Assembly: GCA_902476265.1 (NCBI GenBank)
Contig: CABSCP010000023.1
Location: 9,421-73,420 of the forward strand
Direction of reading: 5' to 3'
Source of the DNA: an uncultured Lachnospiraceae bacterium
GTDB taxonomy: Bacteria; Bacillota; Clostridia; Lachnospirales; Lachnospiraceae
Length of the DNA: 64,000 bases
Below are positions 1 to 8,236 of this stretch, piece by piece. A program made the translations under genes and the position numbers. The notes under the pieces were generated by a model. That model did no database searches and was not told where the DNA came from. It saw nothing but the letters and a program-made list of their open reading frames with translations. Each line of letters opens with the position of its first letter. The first letter of the stretch is position 1.

Positions 1-1
1 G

Positions 2-418
2 CTGATCCGCAAAAAGATGCTGCGGCTGACCACTTTTCTCTCTTCGTTTTTATTGGGTATTTTTACGGACTTCTGGAAAAAGATCCTGGAAAACGTGCAG
101 GGACAGGGCTGGATAGACTCCGCGCTGCTCTTTGGCGCGGGAATTTTTATCATCGCTTTTGCGGTGGCGTCCTATGTGCTCTGTATTTTTCCCTCCAATC
201 CCACGGATGATCTTGTGGCGGCCATGACAGAAAAGGGAATTCGAATCGGCATTGCAAAAATAGGGCTGGATGTGGTATGTGTAGGACTTGCATTTTGTCT
301 GGGCGGGGAAATCGGGATCGGCACCATTGTCTGCACACTGGGGCTGGGGCCGGTAGTGGATCTGTTTTACGGACTTCTCCAAAAAATGACACGCAAATAT
401 CAGATTTGTGTGGGATAA
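2..418 (+). CDS. YczE/YitT-like integral membrane protein, 5' truncated by the window edge
   Basis: The reading frame is open to the left edge, so the N-terminus is missing; the first in-window ATG at 17 is internal as far as can be seen. About 138 residues remain, with several hydrophobic segments and a glycine-rich C-terminal stretch (GTIVCTLGLGPVVDLF) of the kind seen in the YczE group of small multi-pass membrane proteins. No catalytic residues are visible and the substrate or role is unknown. The next gene begins 115 bp downstream with its own ribosome binding site. Confidence 0.5.
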   Translation: MIRKKMLRLTTFLSSFLLGIFTDFWKKILENVQGQGWIDSALLFGAGIFIIAFAVASYVLCIFPSNPTDDLVAAMTEKGIRIGIAKIGLDVVCVGLAFCLGGEIGIGTIVCTLGLGPVVDLFYGLLQKMTRKYQICVG

Positions 419-533
419 ATTTGCACAGATTCCGGAAGAATTTGGGTAGAATTTAAAGGGGCGGCAGAGTAAAATAGAAGAAAAGAGAGCGTGGAAATGC
501 CGGGAGATTGAAGTAGACAGGAGGGATTGACTT

Positions 534-1400
534 ATGGGAAGTAATCAGATACGCAGCAGGCTGAACCTTGGAATGCGCCTTCATGACACGCCGCAGATGG
601 GGCTGGAGGAGAGGCTTGCTTATATTGAAAGACAGGGGTTCACCTGTGCCCATGCAGCGCTGGGCAGACTGCTTGAAGGAGAGGATTTTGCGGATGCCGC
701 TCTGACGCCGGGGCTTGCCATGGCGTTAAAAAGGATGTTTTGGGCGCACGGTATTGATTTCGCGGTGCTGGGCTGTTATCTGAATCTGGCAAATCCTGAT
801 CCCGGACAGCTGGCGGCGATTCAGAAACGGTATAAATCCCATATCCGTTTCGCGGCCCTGGCCGGATGTGGTGTGGTGGGAACGGAGACCGGAGCACCCA
901 ATACGGAATACCGCTATGTGCCGGAAAGCCATTCCGAAGAAGCGCTTCGGGCTTTTATGGACGGACTGCGCCCTGTGGTGGAATATGCGGAAAAAATGGG
1001 CGTGATCGTGGCCATTGAGCCTGTTTTTACCCATATCGTATATACGCCGCAGATTGCCAGGAGAGTGCTGGATGAAATCGGATCGCCAAACCTTCAGATC
1101 ATTTTTGACCCGGTGAATCTGCTACACATATCCAATTATGAAAACCGGACGCAGATTGTGCGGGATGCAATAGAACTTCTTGGGGAAGACATCGCTGTGA
1201 TGCATATCAAAGATTTTAAGGTTGGGGAAGGGGAACTCATTCAGACAGCCGCGGGAGAGGGCATCATGGAATATGAAGAAATCCTGCGCTTTGTGAAAAC
1301 GAAAAAACCCTTTATACAGTGCACCCTGGAGGAGACAATACCGGAAAATGCAAGGAAGGCGGCGGAGTATATCAGGGGGATTTATAACAGGATTTCATAG
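534..1400 (+). CDS. Sugar phosphate isomerase/epimerase-like TIM-barrel protein
   Basis: A 288-residue protein of the xylose isomerase-like (AP endonuclease 2) TIM-barrel superfamily. Metal and active-site positions of the fold are visible: Glu in AIEPVF, Asp in IIFDPVNLL, His and Asp in VMHIKDF and a C-terminal Glu in CTLEETIP. Such enzymes interconvert ketoses or keto-polyols with a divalent metal; the substrate cannot be read from the sequence. The start is ATG 534 after AGGAGGG. It ends 13 bp before the TIGR01440 gene, so the two are probably co-transcribed. No sugar kinase or transporter lies beside it. Confidence 0.75.
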   Translation: MGSNQIRSRLNLGMRLHDTPQMGLEERLAYIERQGFTCAHAALGRLLEGEDFADAALTPGLAMALKRMFWAHGIDFAVLGCYLNLANPDPGQLAAIQKRYKSHIRFAALAGCGVVGTETGAPNTEYRYVPESHSEEALRAFMDGLRPVVEYAEKMGVIVAIEPVFTHIVYTPQIARRVLDEIGSPNLQIIFDPVNLLHISNYENRTQIVRDAIELLGEDIAVMHIKDFKVGEGELIQTAAGEGIMEYEEILRFVKTKKPFIQCTLEETIPENARKAAEYIRGIYNRIS

Positions 1401-1413
1401 GGAAGGAGAAGAT

Positions 1414-1974
1414 ATGACAGAAGAATATGCAGAGATCCGAGAGCAGGCTTATCAGGCTGCCGCCCAGATCCTGGCTGCTGCAAAGGGAAAGAGCGGCGAT
1501 CTGTTTGTAGTGGGCTGTTCCACCAGCGAGGTGGGCGGAGAGAAAATAGGCACATTTTCAAATCCCGAACTCGCCAGCGCCCTGTTTGACGGAATTGATC
1601 AGGCCGTACAGGAAGCAGGCGTATATCTGGCTGCCCAGTGCTGTGAGCATTTGAACCGGGCGCTGATTCTGGAAGAGGAAGCAGCACTGAAATACGGATA
1701 TGAGACGGTGAATGTGGTGCCCCAGCCGAAAGCCGGCGGCTCCTTTGCCACGGCTGCGTATCAGGCGTTCAAACATCCGGTGGCGGTGGAGCACATCCGG
1801 GCTCACGTAGGGATGGATATCGGGGATACCCTGATCGGAATGCATCTTCGGGATGTGGCGGTACCCGTCCGGATTTCGGTGAAACAGATCGGGGAGGCCC
1901 ATGTGGTATGTGCCAGAACCAGAAAGAAGTTTATCGGCGGCAGCAGGGCCGCCTATGATGAAGCCCTGCTGTAA
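1414..1974 (+). CDS. TIGR01440 (YwlG) family protein
   Basis: The start is ATG 1414, directly after GGAAGGAG, giving 186 residues; an upstream in-frame ATG at 1348 lies inside the preceding gene and has no ribosome binding site. The sequence matches the conserved YwlG/DUF436 family of Firmicutes: GCSTSEVGGEKIG near the N-terminus, a CCEHLNRAL motif, then VVPQPKAGGS and HVGMDIGDTLIGMHL. The biochemical function of the family is not established. It follows the TIM-barrel gene closely and converges on the XRE/DUF6442 pair. Confidence 0.85.
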   Translation: MTEEYAEIREQAYQAAAQILAAAKGKSGDLFVVGCSTSEVGGEKIGTFSNPELASALFDGIDQAVQEAGVYLAAQCCEHLNRALILEEEAALKYGYETVNVVPQPKAGGSFATAAYQAFKHPVAVEHIRAHVGMDIGDTLIGMHLRDVAVPVRISVKQIGEAHVVCARTRKKFIGGSRAAYDEALL

Positions 1975-2006
1975 CGCGGCGGAAGGCTTCACGGTTACGT
2001 TCTCTT

Positions 2007-2213
2007 TTAAAAATAGAACAATTCTTCAAATTTCTTATCCAGGGCGATGCACAGAACCAGCGCCAGCTTCGCGGTCGGAGAAAACTGTCCGGTTTCGATG
2101 GAGCTGATGGTATTGCGGGAAACACCTACCATTTCCGCAAGCTGGGACTGTGACAGCCCTTGTTCATTTCTCGCCTCTTTCAGGCGGTTTTTCAGAATCA
2201 GATTATCGTTCAT
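2007..2213 (-). CDS. XRE-family helix-turn-helix regulator (short)
   Basis: A 68-residue protein that is almost entirely a Cro/CI-type HTH: LKEARNEQGLSQSQLAEMVG followed by the recognition helix region VSRNTISSIETG. It belongs to the small YozG/XRE-like regulators of Firmicutes usually encoded beside a small membrane protein. Its ATG overlaps the stop of the DUF6442 gene by 4 bp (2210-2213), so translation is coupled. The target is unknown; autoregulation is the usual expectation. Confidence 0.85.
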   Translation of the reverse strand: MNDNLILKNRLKEARNEQGLSQSQLAEMVGVSRNTISSIETGQFSPTAKLALVLCIALDKKFEELFYF

Positions 2214-2545
2214 ACCGCGCCTCCGGCGGAAAACAGATTATAAATATGTGCCACAGAGAGCATAAGTACAAAAAGGATATAAAGAACGGCAAGAATCATT
2301 TCGTGCCTGCGTTTCAGGCGGAATGCCTTGACTGCAAACGTGGAGGCGGGAATGCAGAAAACCACAGCGTACAGTCCATAATTGATACCGCTGCCTGCAA
2401 AAATCTGCAGTATTAAAAAGAGGGTGGCCAGGATGGCCGCGGCAATTGCACCGGTTTTCGCACCGTCCCTGATTATTTCCATTTCAAAGATGTCCTGATT
2501 TTTGTTTTCCCTGCGGCTTTTCGCAAGAATTTCTTCTTTATTCAT
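2210..2545 (-). CDS. DUF6442-like small membrane protein
   Basis: A 111-residue protein with a charged N-terminal third (MNKEEILAKSRRENKNQD) and three predicted hydrophobic helices. This layout matches the DUF6442 proteins that travel with short XRE regulators in Clostridia. It is the first gene of a two-gene leftward unit, and an AGGAGA ribosome binding site precedes its ATG. The function is unknown; by analogy the membrane protein and HTH partner could form a membrane-linked regulatory pair, which is inference. Confidence 0.65.
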   Translation of the reverse strand: MNKEEILAKSRRENKNQDIFEMEIIRDGAKTGAIAAAILATLFLILQIFAGSGINYGLYAVVFCIPASTFAVKAFRLKRRHEMILAVLYILFVLMLSVAHIYNLFSAGGAV

Positions 2546-2603
2546 TAGCGTCTCCTTTTAAAATTCCAAGTTTTCTTTACATATATAAAAAATGAAAAAG
2601 GGA

Positions 2604-2645
2604 TTGACAAATCTGTTAATACTGTATATAGTGAGTATATACAGT
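2604..2645 (+). promoter_or_regulatory. Sigma-A promoter with a perfect palindromic operator (YtrA-type GntR)
   Basis: TTGACA at 2604-2609 and TATAGT at 2627-2632 are separated by exactly 17 bp. A perfect inverted repeat covers the -10: arm ACTGTATATA (2621-2630), 5-bp centre GTGAG, complementary arm TATATACAGT (2636-2645). A repressor bound here would block RNA polymerase. The gene directly downstream is a YtrA-type GntR regulator, so autoregulation is the simplest reading. Confidence 0.8.
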
Positions 2646-2663
2646 AGAACGGAGGTGGGAAGG

Positions 2664-3041
2664 TTGGATATTATCATAAGCAATGTAGGAGATCAACCTA
2701 TTTATGACCAGATCTATTCACAGATTAAAAACCTCATCATAGCGGGAAAGCTGAAGGAGGGAGATCCGCTGCCGTCCATCAGAGGACTGGCGAAAGATCT
2801 TCGCATCAGCGTTATCACCACAAAACGCGCCTATGAAGAACTGGAACGGGAAGGATTTATCAATACGATGTCCGGGAAAGGCAGTTTTGTCGCCCGAAAG
2901 AATACGGAACTGATCCGGGAAATGAATTTGAAAAAGATAGAAGAACTCATGAATGAGATTTATGAACTTGGCGCAGGCTGCGGACTTGACCGAAAAGAAT
3001 TACTGGAAATGTTCACTTTGACAGGAGATGGAGAATCATGA
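2664..3041 (+). CDS. GntR-family regulator, YtrA subfamily
   Basis: The chosen start is TTG 2664, which follows GGAGGTGG by a few bases; an upstream ATG at 2592 is excluded because the promoter and operator lie inside that extension. The resulting 125-residue protein has a winged HTH (PIYDQIYSQIKNLIIAGKL, SIRGLAKDLRISVITTKRAYEELEREG) and only a short C-terminal tail, which is the YtrA layout. It overlaps the ABC ATPase gene at ATGA. YtrA regulators typically repress an adjacent ABC exporter, which fits the operon here. Confidence 0.9.
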   Translation: MDIIISNVGDQPIYDQIYSQIKNLIIAGKLKEGDPLPSIRGLAKDLRISVITTKRAYEELEREGFINTMSGKGSFVARKNTELIREMNLKKIEELMNEIYELGAGCGLDRKELLEMFTLTGDGES

Positions 3042-3886
3042 TGGAAAAAGCGCTGGAATTAAAAAATGTCACAAAGAAATATAAGGGTTTTACGCTGGAT
3101 GGAATCAGCTTTTGTCTGCCCAGCGGATGCATCATGGGGATGATCGGAGAGAATGGGGCCGGCAAGAGTACCACAATTAAATCCATCATTGGCGCGGTGC
3201 ATCCGGACGAAGGCAGCATAGAGGTACTGGGCTGTGACAATAAGGCCAGGGAGTTTACGGAGAAAAAAGAAGAGATCGGCGTTGTTCTGGATGAATCCTG
3301 TTTTCCGGAAGGGCTAACACCGTTTCAGGTAAACCGGGTCATGAAGAAGATATATACAAATTGGGAAGAAGAGACCTATTATGGATATCTGAAGAAATTC
3401 CAACTCCCGGAGAAGAAAAAGTTCAGTGATTTTTCCAGAGGCATGAAAATGAAGCTTTCGCTGGCGGTGGCGCTTTCCCATCAGGCAAAGCTGCTGATCA
3501 TGGATGAGGCAACCAGCGGACTCGATCCCATCGCCCGGGACGAAATTCTGGATGTGTTCAATGAGTTTACCAGAGATGAGGAGCACTCGGTCCTGATATC
3601 CTCTCACATTGTCAGTGATCTGGAAAAAATCTGCGATTACATCGCTTTCATTCACAAAGGACGGCTTTTGTTCTGTGAAGAAAAGGATATGCTTCTGGAA
3701 CAGTACGGGATTCTGAATTTAAGAGAGCAGGATTTTGAGGCAATTGATCCCCAGGCGGTCATCTACAGCCGGAATACGGGATACGGTGTGGAAGCGCTGG
3801 TGAAACGCAGCATGGTGCCTGAGAGCATGAAGACAGAGAAAGCGGGAATTGAAAACATTATTATTGCAATGGCAAAGGAGAGCTGA
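3038..3886 (+). CDS. ABC transporter ATP-binding protein
   Basis: A 282-residue nucleotide-binding protein with Walker A GENGAGKST, signature region FSRGMKMKLSLAVALS, Walker B LLIMDEATSGLD and switch His in ISSHIVSDL. The signature is SRGMK rather than the canonical SGGQ, as is common in ABC-2 exporters of the YtrB/EcsA type. It overlaps the GntR gene by 4 bp and is followed 2 bp later by its permease. The substrate is unknown; such YtrA-controlled exporters often respond to cell-envelope stress, which is family knowledge rather than something seen here. Confidence 0.92.
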   Translation: MMEKALELKNVTKKYKGFTLDGISFCLPSGCIMGMIGENGAGKSTTIKSIIGAVHPDEGSIEVLGCDNKAREFTEKKEEIGVVLDESCFPEGLTPFQVNRVMKKIYTNWEEETYYGYLKKFQLPEKKKFSDFSRGMKMKLSLAVALSHQAKLLIMDEATSGLDPIARDEILDVFNEFTRDEEHSVLISSHIVSDLEKICDYIAFIHKGRLLFCEEKDMLLEQYGILNLREQDFEAIDPQAVIYSRNTGYGVEALVKRSMVPESMKTEKAGIENIIIAMAKES

Positions 3887-3888
3887 AA

Positions 3889-4545
3889 ATGAAAGGACTC
3901 TTACTGAAAGACTGGTATATGGTTTTAAGATACTGGAAATCGATGTTTGTATTCAACATTTTATATGCGATAATCGCCTCTATGAGCAAAAGCAGCATGG
4001 CTGTGACCTTTGCTTTTTTGAATATCGTGCTGGGAACCATGGTGGTGAAGTCGCTGATGGCATATGAGGAGCAAAATAAGTGGGACAGCCTGGCTATTTC
4101 CCTGCCGGTGACCGGAGAACAACTGGTTCTGGAAAAATATCTGGTAGGCTTCTTAGGAGCCTTGATTACCAGCATCATCACTGCGGTTATAATGAGCCTT
4201 GCCGGAATTTTTTTAAAGAAAAATATCGGTTTCCCACTCTGGCAGACCCTCATGATGTTCGTAGCAGCGGGAATGCTTCTGATTTCCTTTGAACTGCCGG
4301 TTTTGTTTAAATTCGGTGTGAATAAAGGCCGGATCTGGTTCCTGGCAGCCGTTGCACTTGTGGCCGGGATTGGAGGCGGCATCGGAGGTCTGCTTGGGGA
4401 AATCCTGGAAAATAATCCGAAAGTTCCTGCCTGGCTGAGAGGTTCCGTAGTTCCGGGAATCATGATCGCCATAATTTTGGGGGCGGCTGCAATTTTCATT
4501 TCGGTTCGTCTGTCCGTCCGTTTTTATAAAAAGAGAGAATTTTAA
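3889..4545 (+). CDS. ABC-2 type permease
   Basis: A 218-residue polytopic membrane protein starting MKGLLLKDWYMVLRYWKSM, a start typical of ABC-2 permeases of the YtrC/YtrD-like kind, with about six hydrophobic segments and a basic C-terminus (RFYKKREF). It lies 2 bp after the ATPase gene and completes a regulator-ATPase-permease operon. It would act as a homodimer with the ATPase in the cytoplasmic membrane. The transported compound is not known. Confidence 0.85.
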   Translation: MKGLLLKDWYMVLRYWKSMFVFNILYAIIASMSKSSMAVTFAFLNIVLGTMVVKSLMAYEEQNKWDSLAISLPVTGEQLVLEKYLVGFLGALITSIITAVIMSLAGIFLKKNIGFPLWQTLMMFVAAGMLLISFELPVLFKFGVNKGRIWFLAAVALVAGIGGGIGGLLGEILENNPKVPAWLRGSVVPGIMIAIILGAAAIFISVRLSVRFYKKREF

Positions 4546-4577
4546 AAACTAAAAAATCCAAAAGGAGGATGTGCGGT

Positions 4578-4772
4578 ATGAAGAAATATGAATATGTCAA
4601 TGTGAGTTATGAAGCAAATGAAAAGCTGGTTGCCTTCACCCGGGAGCACCGGGAAGTGATTGACCGTTACGCAGCCCGGGGCTGGCGCTTTGCGGGCATG
4701 ATACCTACGGAAATGAAGGTAAACGGATGTATCAGAAAGATGGATCTGGTTTTTGAAAAAGACGAAAATTGA
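4578..4772 (+). CDS. DUF4177-like small protein
   Basis: The start is ATG 4578 at good distance from AAAGGAGG; the earlier in-frame ATG at 4569 is too close to that site. The 64-residue product (MKKYEYVNVSYEANEKLVAF...) has the YEYV...INRYAARGWRF arrangement of DUF4177, a small soluble alpha/beta domain of unknown function. It may be the last gene of the GntR/ABC operon, 32 bp after the permease. Confidence 0.65.
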   Translation: MKKYEYVNVSYEANEKLVAFTREHREVIDRYAARGWRFAGMIPTEMKVNGCIRKMDLVFEKDEN

Positions 4773-4790
4773 ATAAAGCGATACAAAAGT

Positions 4791-4820
4791 CAGGGAGGAT
4801 GATTAAAACCATCCTCCCTG
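4791..4820 (-). terminator. Hairpin between convergent genes, probable terminator of the ABC-F gene
   Basis: Eleven-base-pair perfect stem CAGGGAGGATG / CATCCTCCCTG with an 8-nt loop. Read leftward it is followed by ACTTTTGT, a weak U-tract; rightward there is none. It lies 6 bp beyond the stop of the ABC-F gene. Confidence 0.65.
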
Positions 4821-4825
4821 TTCCG

Positions 4826-6382
4826 TTATACAGTCCGCGTCGTCCATTTCGTGCAGTCCCACACATCGGTAGCCAGTCCGTCATAAAATTCGGGCTCATG
4901 GCAGACCATCAGAATGCTCCCTTTATAGGCGGTGAGCGCCCGCTTTAATTCCGCTTTTGCATCCACATCCAGGTGATTGGTGGGTTCGTCCAGAACCAGC
5001 ACATTGGAGGCCTTGTTGATGAGCTTGCACAGACGCACCTTTGCCTGTTCTCCGCCGGAGAGCACTTTCACCAGGCTTTCGATGTGCTTGGTGGTGAGCC
5101 CGCATTTTGCCAGGGCGGAACGCACCTCGTACTGGGTATAGGCGGGAAACTCCTGCCAGATTTCTTCGATACAGGTGGTGGAAATACCGGCATCCATTTC
5201 CTGCTCAAAATACCCGATTTCCAGATAGTCGCCCTGTTCTACACTGCCGGACAGGGGCGGGATCAGGCCCAGGATACTCTTTAAAAGAGTGGTCTTTCCG
5301 ATGCCGTTGGCCCCGGTGAGAACGATTTTGGAGCCGCGTTCCATTTCCAGGTTCAGAGGAGAGGAAAGGGGCTCGTCATAACCGATCACCAGATTTTTTG
5401 TCCGGAAGATATAGCGTCCGGGCGTGCGCGCTTCCTTAAACTGAAATTCCGGCTTCGGCTTTTCGCCCGCCAGCTCGATCACATCCATTTTATCCAGCTT
5501 TTTCTGACGGGACATGGCCATATTCCGGGTGGCCACCCGGGCTTTATTTCTGGCTACAAAATCCTTCAGATCCGCAATTTCCTTCTGCTGTTTGTTATAG
5601 GCAGCCTCCAGCTGCGCCTTCTTCATCGCATAAACTTCCTGGAATTTATCATAATCTCCCACATAGCGGTTGAGTTCCTGATTGTCCATGTGATAAATCA
5701 GGTTCACCACGCTGTTTAAAAACGGGATGTCGTGGGAAATCAGGATGAAAGCGTTTTCATAGTCGTTCAGATAGCGCTTGAGCCACTCGATATGCTCGGC
5801 ATCCAGATAGTTGGTGGGTTCATCCAGCAGCAGGATATCGGGTTTTTCCAGCAGCAGCTTCCCTAACAGCACTTTGGTGCGCTGCCCGCCGGAAAGCTCC
5901 GACACATCCTTATCCAGCCCGATGTCCGAAAGGCCCAGGGCGCGTCTCACTTCCTCCACTTTCGCGTCGATCATATAAAAATCATGCATGGTCAGAAGAT
6001 CCTGCAGCGTGCCGGCCTCGTCCATCAGAAGCTGCAGGCGTTCGTTGTCCGCTTCCCCCATTTGTTCATAAATGGCGCTCAGTTCTTTTTCCATGTCCAG
6101 CAGAAAATCAAAGGCGGAGGTCAAAACCTGCCGGATCGTCATGCCTTTTTCCAGAACGGTATGCTGATCCAGATAACCGGCTCGGACATTTTTGGCCCAT
6201 TCGATTTTTCCTTCGTCGGGCTGCAGATGCCCGGTGATGATATTCATGAAGGTGGATTTCCCTTCCCCGTTTGCACCCACAAGTCCGATGTGTTCCCCTT
6301 TTAACAGGCGGAAGGATACATTGTTAAAAATAGCTCTGTCCCCGAAGCCGTGGGACAGGTTTTCCACGTTTAAAATACTCAT
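4826..6382 (-). CDS. ABC-F family ATP-binding protein (YkpA/YbiT-like)
   Basis: A 518-residue protein with two ABC ATPase domains and no membrane segments. Domain 1 has Walker A GANGEGKST, signature LSGGQRTKVLLG and Walker B ILLLDEPTNYLD; domain 2 has GANGIGKTT, LSGGEQAKVRLC and VLVLDEPTNHLD. The linker (about residues 240-310) is rich in Lys, Gln and Ala and likely helical, as in the P-site tRNA-interaction motif of the family. ABC-F proteins act on ribosomes; YkpA/YbiT is a housekeeping branch, so antibiotic resistance should not be assumed. It stands alone. Confidence 0.92.
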   Translation of the reverse strand: MSILNVENLSHGFGDRAIFNNVSFRLLKGEHIGLVGANGEGKSTFMNIITGHLQPDEGKIEWAKNVRAGYLDQHTVLEKGMTIRQVLTSAFDFLLDMEKELSAIYEQMGEADNERLQLLMDEAGTLQDLLTMHDFYMIDAKVEEVRRALGLSDIGLDKDVSELSGGQRTKVLLGKLLLEKPDILLLDEPTNYLDAEHIEWLKRYLNDYENAFILISHDIPFLNSVVNLIYHMDNQELNRYVGDYDKFQEVYAMKKAQLEAAYNKQQKEIADLKDFVARNKARVATRNMAMSRQKKLDKMDVIELAGEKPKPEFQFKEARTPGRYIFRTKNLVIGYDEPLSSPLNLEMERGSKIVLTGANGIGKTTLLKSILGLIPPLSGSVEQGDYLEIGYFEQEMDAGISTTCIEEIWQEFPAYTQYEVRSALAKCGLTTKHIESLVKVLSGGEQAKVRLCKLINKASNVLVLDEPTNHLDVDAKAELKRALTAYKGSILMVCHEPEFYDGLATDVWDCTKWTTRTV

Positions 6383-6589
6383 TTGATTCTCCGTTTCCTT
6401 CTATACGTCAGGGCAAACGCCCCATTTGTTTTCTAAAGAGAGTATAGCGGGATTTTGAAGGATTGGCAAGCATAAAACGACAGTTCGCAAAACAGCTATT
6501 GTGCAGGCGGCGCAGGGCATGATAAAATAGAAACAGAAATGAAAAGGGAAGCTTTCAGGTGTGGGTTTTGCTGCGAAAGGAGGAGCGTC

Positions 6590-6838
6590 ATGTCAGGAGC
6601 ACAGTGGCTGTTTTTGTTACTTGGTCTTTTGGTTGTGGTGCCTATTGTCTGGACAGCATTGGGGAGTTATTTGAGCAAACGGGACTTTAAACGCCAGGTG
6701 GAAGGGCGCAGACCGGAACGCAAGGCGAAGAAAAATATGCGCCTGCCCGATCAGCCGGAGGAACCCAATGTGAGTATGGATATGAGCAGGCTGCAGTTTG
6801 AGGCACAGATGAAGCAGAACAAAAGGGGATGGCATTGA
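6590..6838 (+). CDS. Small single-pass membrane protein of unknown function
   Basis: The start is ATG 6590 after AAAGGAGGAG; an upstream ATG at 6539 has no ribosome binding site. The 82-residue product has one N-terminal hydrophobic helix (WLFLLLGLLVVVPIVWTAL) followed by a basic, soluble tail (RRPERKAKKNMRLPDQPEEP). It is not recognised as a characterised family. It is followed 59 bp later by the gamma-carbonic anhydrase-like gene. Confidence 0.55.
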   Translation: MSGAQWLFLLLGLLVVVPIVWTALGSYLSKRDFKRQVEGRRPERKAKKNMRLPDQPEEPNVSMDMSRLQFEAQMKQNKRGWH

Positions 6839-6897
6839 CTGCCGTCAGAGGATGTTTTTGATTAAAGAGAGGATCAAATTAAAGAAAGGGTTGTCTG

Positions 6898-7404
6898 ATG
6901 AAAAAACCGGAAATTCATCCCGGCGCTTTTGTTGCGCCGGGAGCCGCTGTTTATGGAGATGTAAAAATAGAGGATAAGTGCAGCGTATGGTTTCACGCTA
7001 CGGTACGGGGGGAACGGGCGCCTGTTATGATCGGAGAAGGCTCTAATATCCAGGATAATTGTGTGGTACATGAGGATGCAGGATATGGCGTAACGATCGG
7101 GAAATACGTGACGGTAGGGCATGGTGCGATTATCCATGGCTGCCGGGTCGGCGACAATACTCTGGTCGGCATGGGGGCGATTGTCTTAAACGGAGCGGTG
7201 ATCGGGAAGAACTGCATCATCGGCGCGGGCGCTCTGGTCACGCAGAATACGGTGATTCCGGATAACTCCCTGGTGATCGGCAGTCCTGCAAAGGTAAAGC
7301 GCCAGGTGACGCCGGAGGAAGCAGCAGCCAATTTTGCCAATGCAAGACATTATGTGGAGGAAGGACAGGAGTATGTCTGCGCGCTTGAAAACAGTTCAAA
7401 ATGA
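6898..7404 (+). CDS. Gamma-carbonic anhydrase-like left-handed beta-helix protein
   Basis: A 168-residue protein made of hexapeptide repeats (GAAVYGDVKIEDKCSVW, IGEGSNIQDNCVVHED, VGHGAIIHG), the left-handed parallel beta-helix of the YrdA/PaaY/CaiE group. The three metal-binding His positions appear present (VVHED, TVGHGAIIHG). Family members form trimers and some have zinc-dependent carbonic anhydrase activity; many are uncharacterised. The stop lies 32 bp inside the next gene, so the two are translationally linked. Confidence 0.88.
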   Translation: MKKPEIHPGAFVAPGAAVYGDVKIEDKCSVWFHATVRGERAPVMIGEGSNIQDNCVVHEDAGYGVTIGKYVTVGHGAIIHGCRVGDNTLVGMGAIVLNGAVIGKNCIIGAGALVTQNTVIPDNSLVIGSPAKVKRQVTPEEAAANFANARHYVEEGQEYVCALENSSK

Positions 7405-8182
7405 GATCCGTGAACGTCTGAAAGCGGCGGCAGAACCGGATTATGCAAAATTTGCCGCCGGACTTTTGAGAAAGCCGGGGGAGGAGATCCCTTCCGGCAG
7501 CGCATCCCGGGTGTTGGGCGTGCGGCTTCCGGCCCTGCACCGGATCGCCCGGCAGCTGACAAGGGAAGGCTGGCGGGAATCTCTGGAAGCGCTGGCTTCC
7601 GGGGAGGCGGGAGAGGCTTTCTTTGAGGAAATCATGCTTCGGGGATTTCTGATCGGCTGTGCCCGCATTCAGAACAATGGACTTTCCGAACCGGACAACA
7701 GTGCAGGGAGAAGACGCGGGTGGCAGGAAGCGATCACGCTGCAGGAACAGTTTGCCCTGATTCGGGCCTTCCTTCCCGGGATCGATAACTGGTCGCTGTG
7801 CGACAGCTTTTGCGTCGGATTAAAATTTGCGAAGGATTATCCTGCCCGGGTCTGGGATTTTTTGCAGCCTCTTTTACAGTCTGAAGAAGAGTTTGACGTC
7901 CGGTTTGCCCTGGTGATGATTCTCAACTATTTCATGAATGCAGAGTATATTGACAGGCTGTTTCCTGTATTCGATTCCATCCGCCATGAAGGATATTATG
8001 TGAAGATGGCAAATGCCTGGGCGCTGTCTTTTTGCTATGTGAATTTTCCGGAAAAGACGGAAGCCTATTTAAAAAACAGTGCGCTGGATGATTTCACCTT
8101 TAATAAGGCATTGCAGAAGATTGTGGAGTCCCGCTGCATTTCGCAGGAAACCAGAGAGCATATCAAAAAAATGAAACGCTGA
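7373..8182 (+). CDS. DNA alkylation repair protein (AlkD-like)
   Basis: The start is ATG 7373 behind AGGACAGGAG, 32 bp inside the preceding gene; the product has 269 residues. It is an all-helical HEAT-like repeat protein of the AlkD superfamily, with the conserved Asp region DNWSLCDSF and the Trp motif MANAWALSFCYV. AlkD-type glycosylases remove bulky or positively charged alkyl bases without flipping them out. Its coupling to a carbonic anhydrase-like gene has no obvious functional meaning. Confidence 0.85.
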   Translation: MSARLKTVQNEIRERLKAAAEPDYAKFAAGLLRKPGEEIPSGSASRVLGVRLPALHRIARQLTREGWRESLEALASGEAGEAFFEEIMLRGFLIGCARIQNNGLSEPDNSAGRRRGWQEAITLQEQFALIRAFLPGIDNWSLCDSFCVGLKFAKDYPARVWDFLQPLLQSEEEFDVRFALVMILNYFMNAEYIDRLFPVFDSIRHEGYYVKMANAWALSFCYVNFPEKTEAYLKNSALDDFTFNKALQKIVESRCISQETREHIKKMKR

Positions 8183-8187
8183 AAAAG

Positions 8188-8236
8188 GAGAAGGGCGGCT
8201 GTGCAAAACAGCTGCCCTTCTCAGGTATTTTTATTG
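8188..8236 (+). terminator. Rho-independent terminator of the DNA-repair gene
   Basis: A 15-bp stem (GAGAAGGGCGGCTGT pairing with ACAGCTGCCCTTCTC, one mismatch) has a short loop and ends at 8222, followed by TATTTTTATT. It overlaps the 3' end of the convergent Rpn-family gene. Confidence 0.85.

Noticed and set aside
2592..2663. An upstream ATG start for the GntR regulator
   Set aside because: This stretch contains the promoter and operator, so it cannot be translated from that promoter; TTG 2664 has the ribosome binding site.
4826..6382. An antibiotic-resistance ABC-F determinant
   Set aside because: The sequence looks like the housekeeping YkpA/YbiT branch, not the Vga/Lsa/Msr types; resistance cannot be inferred.
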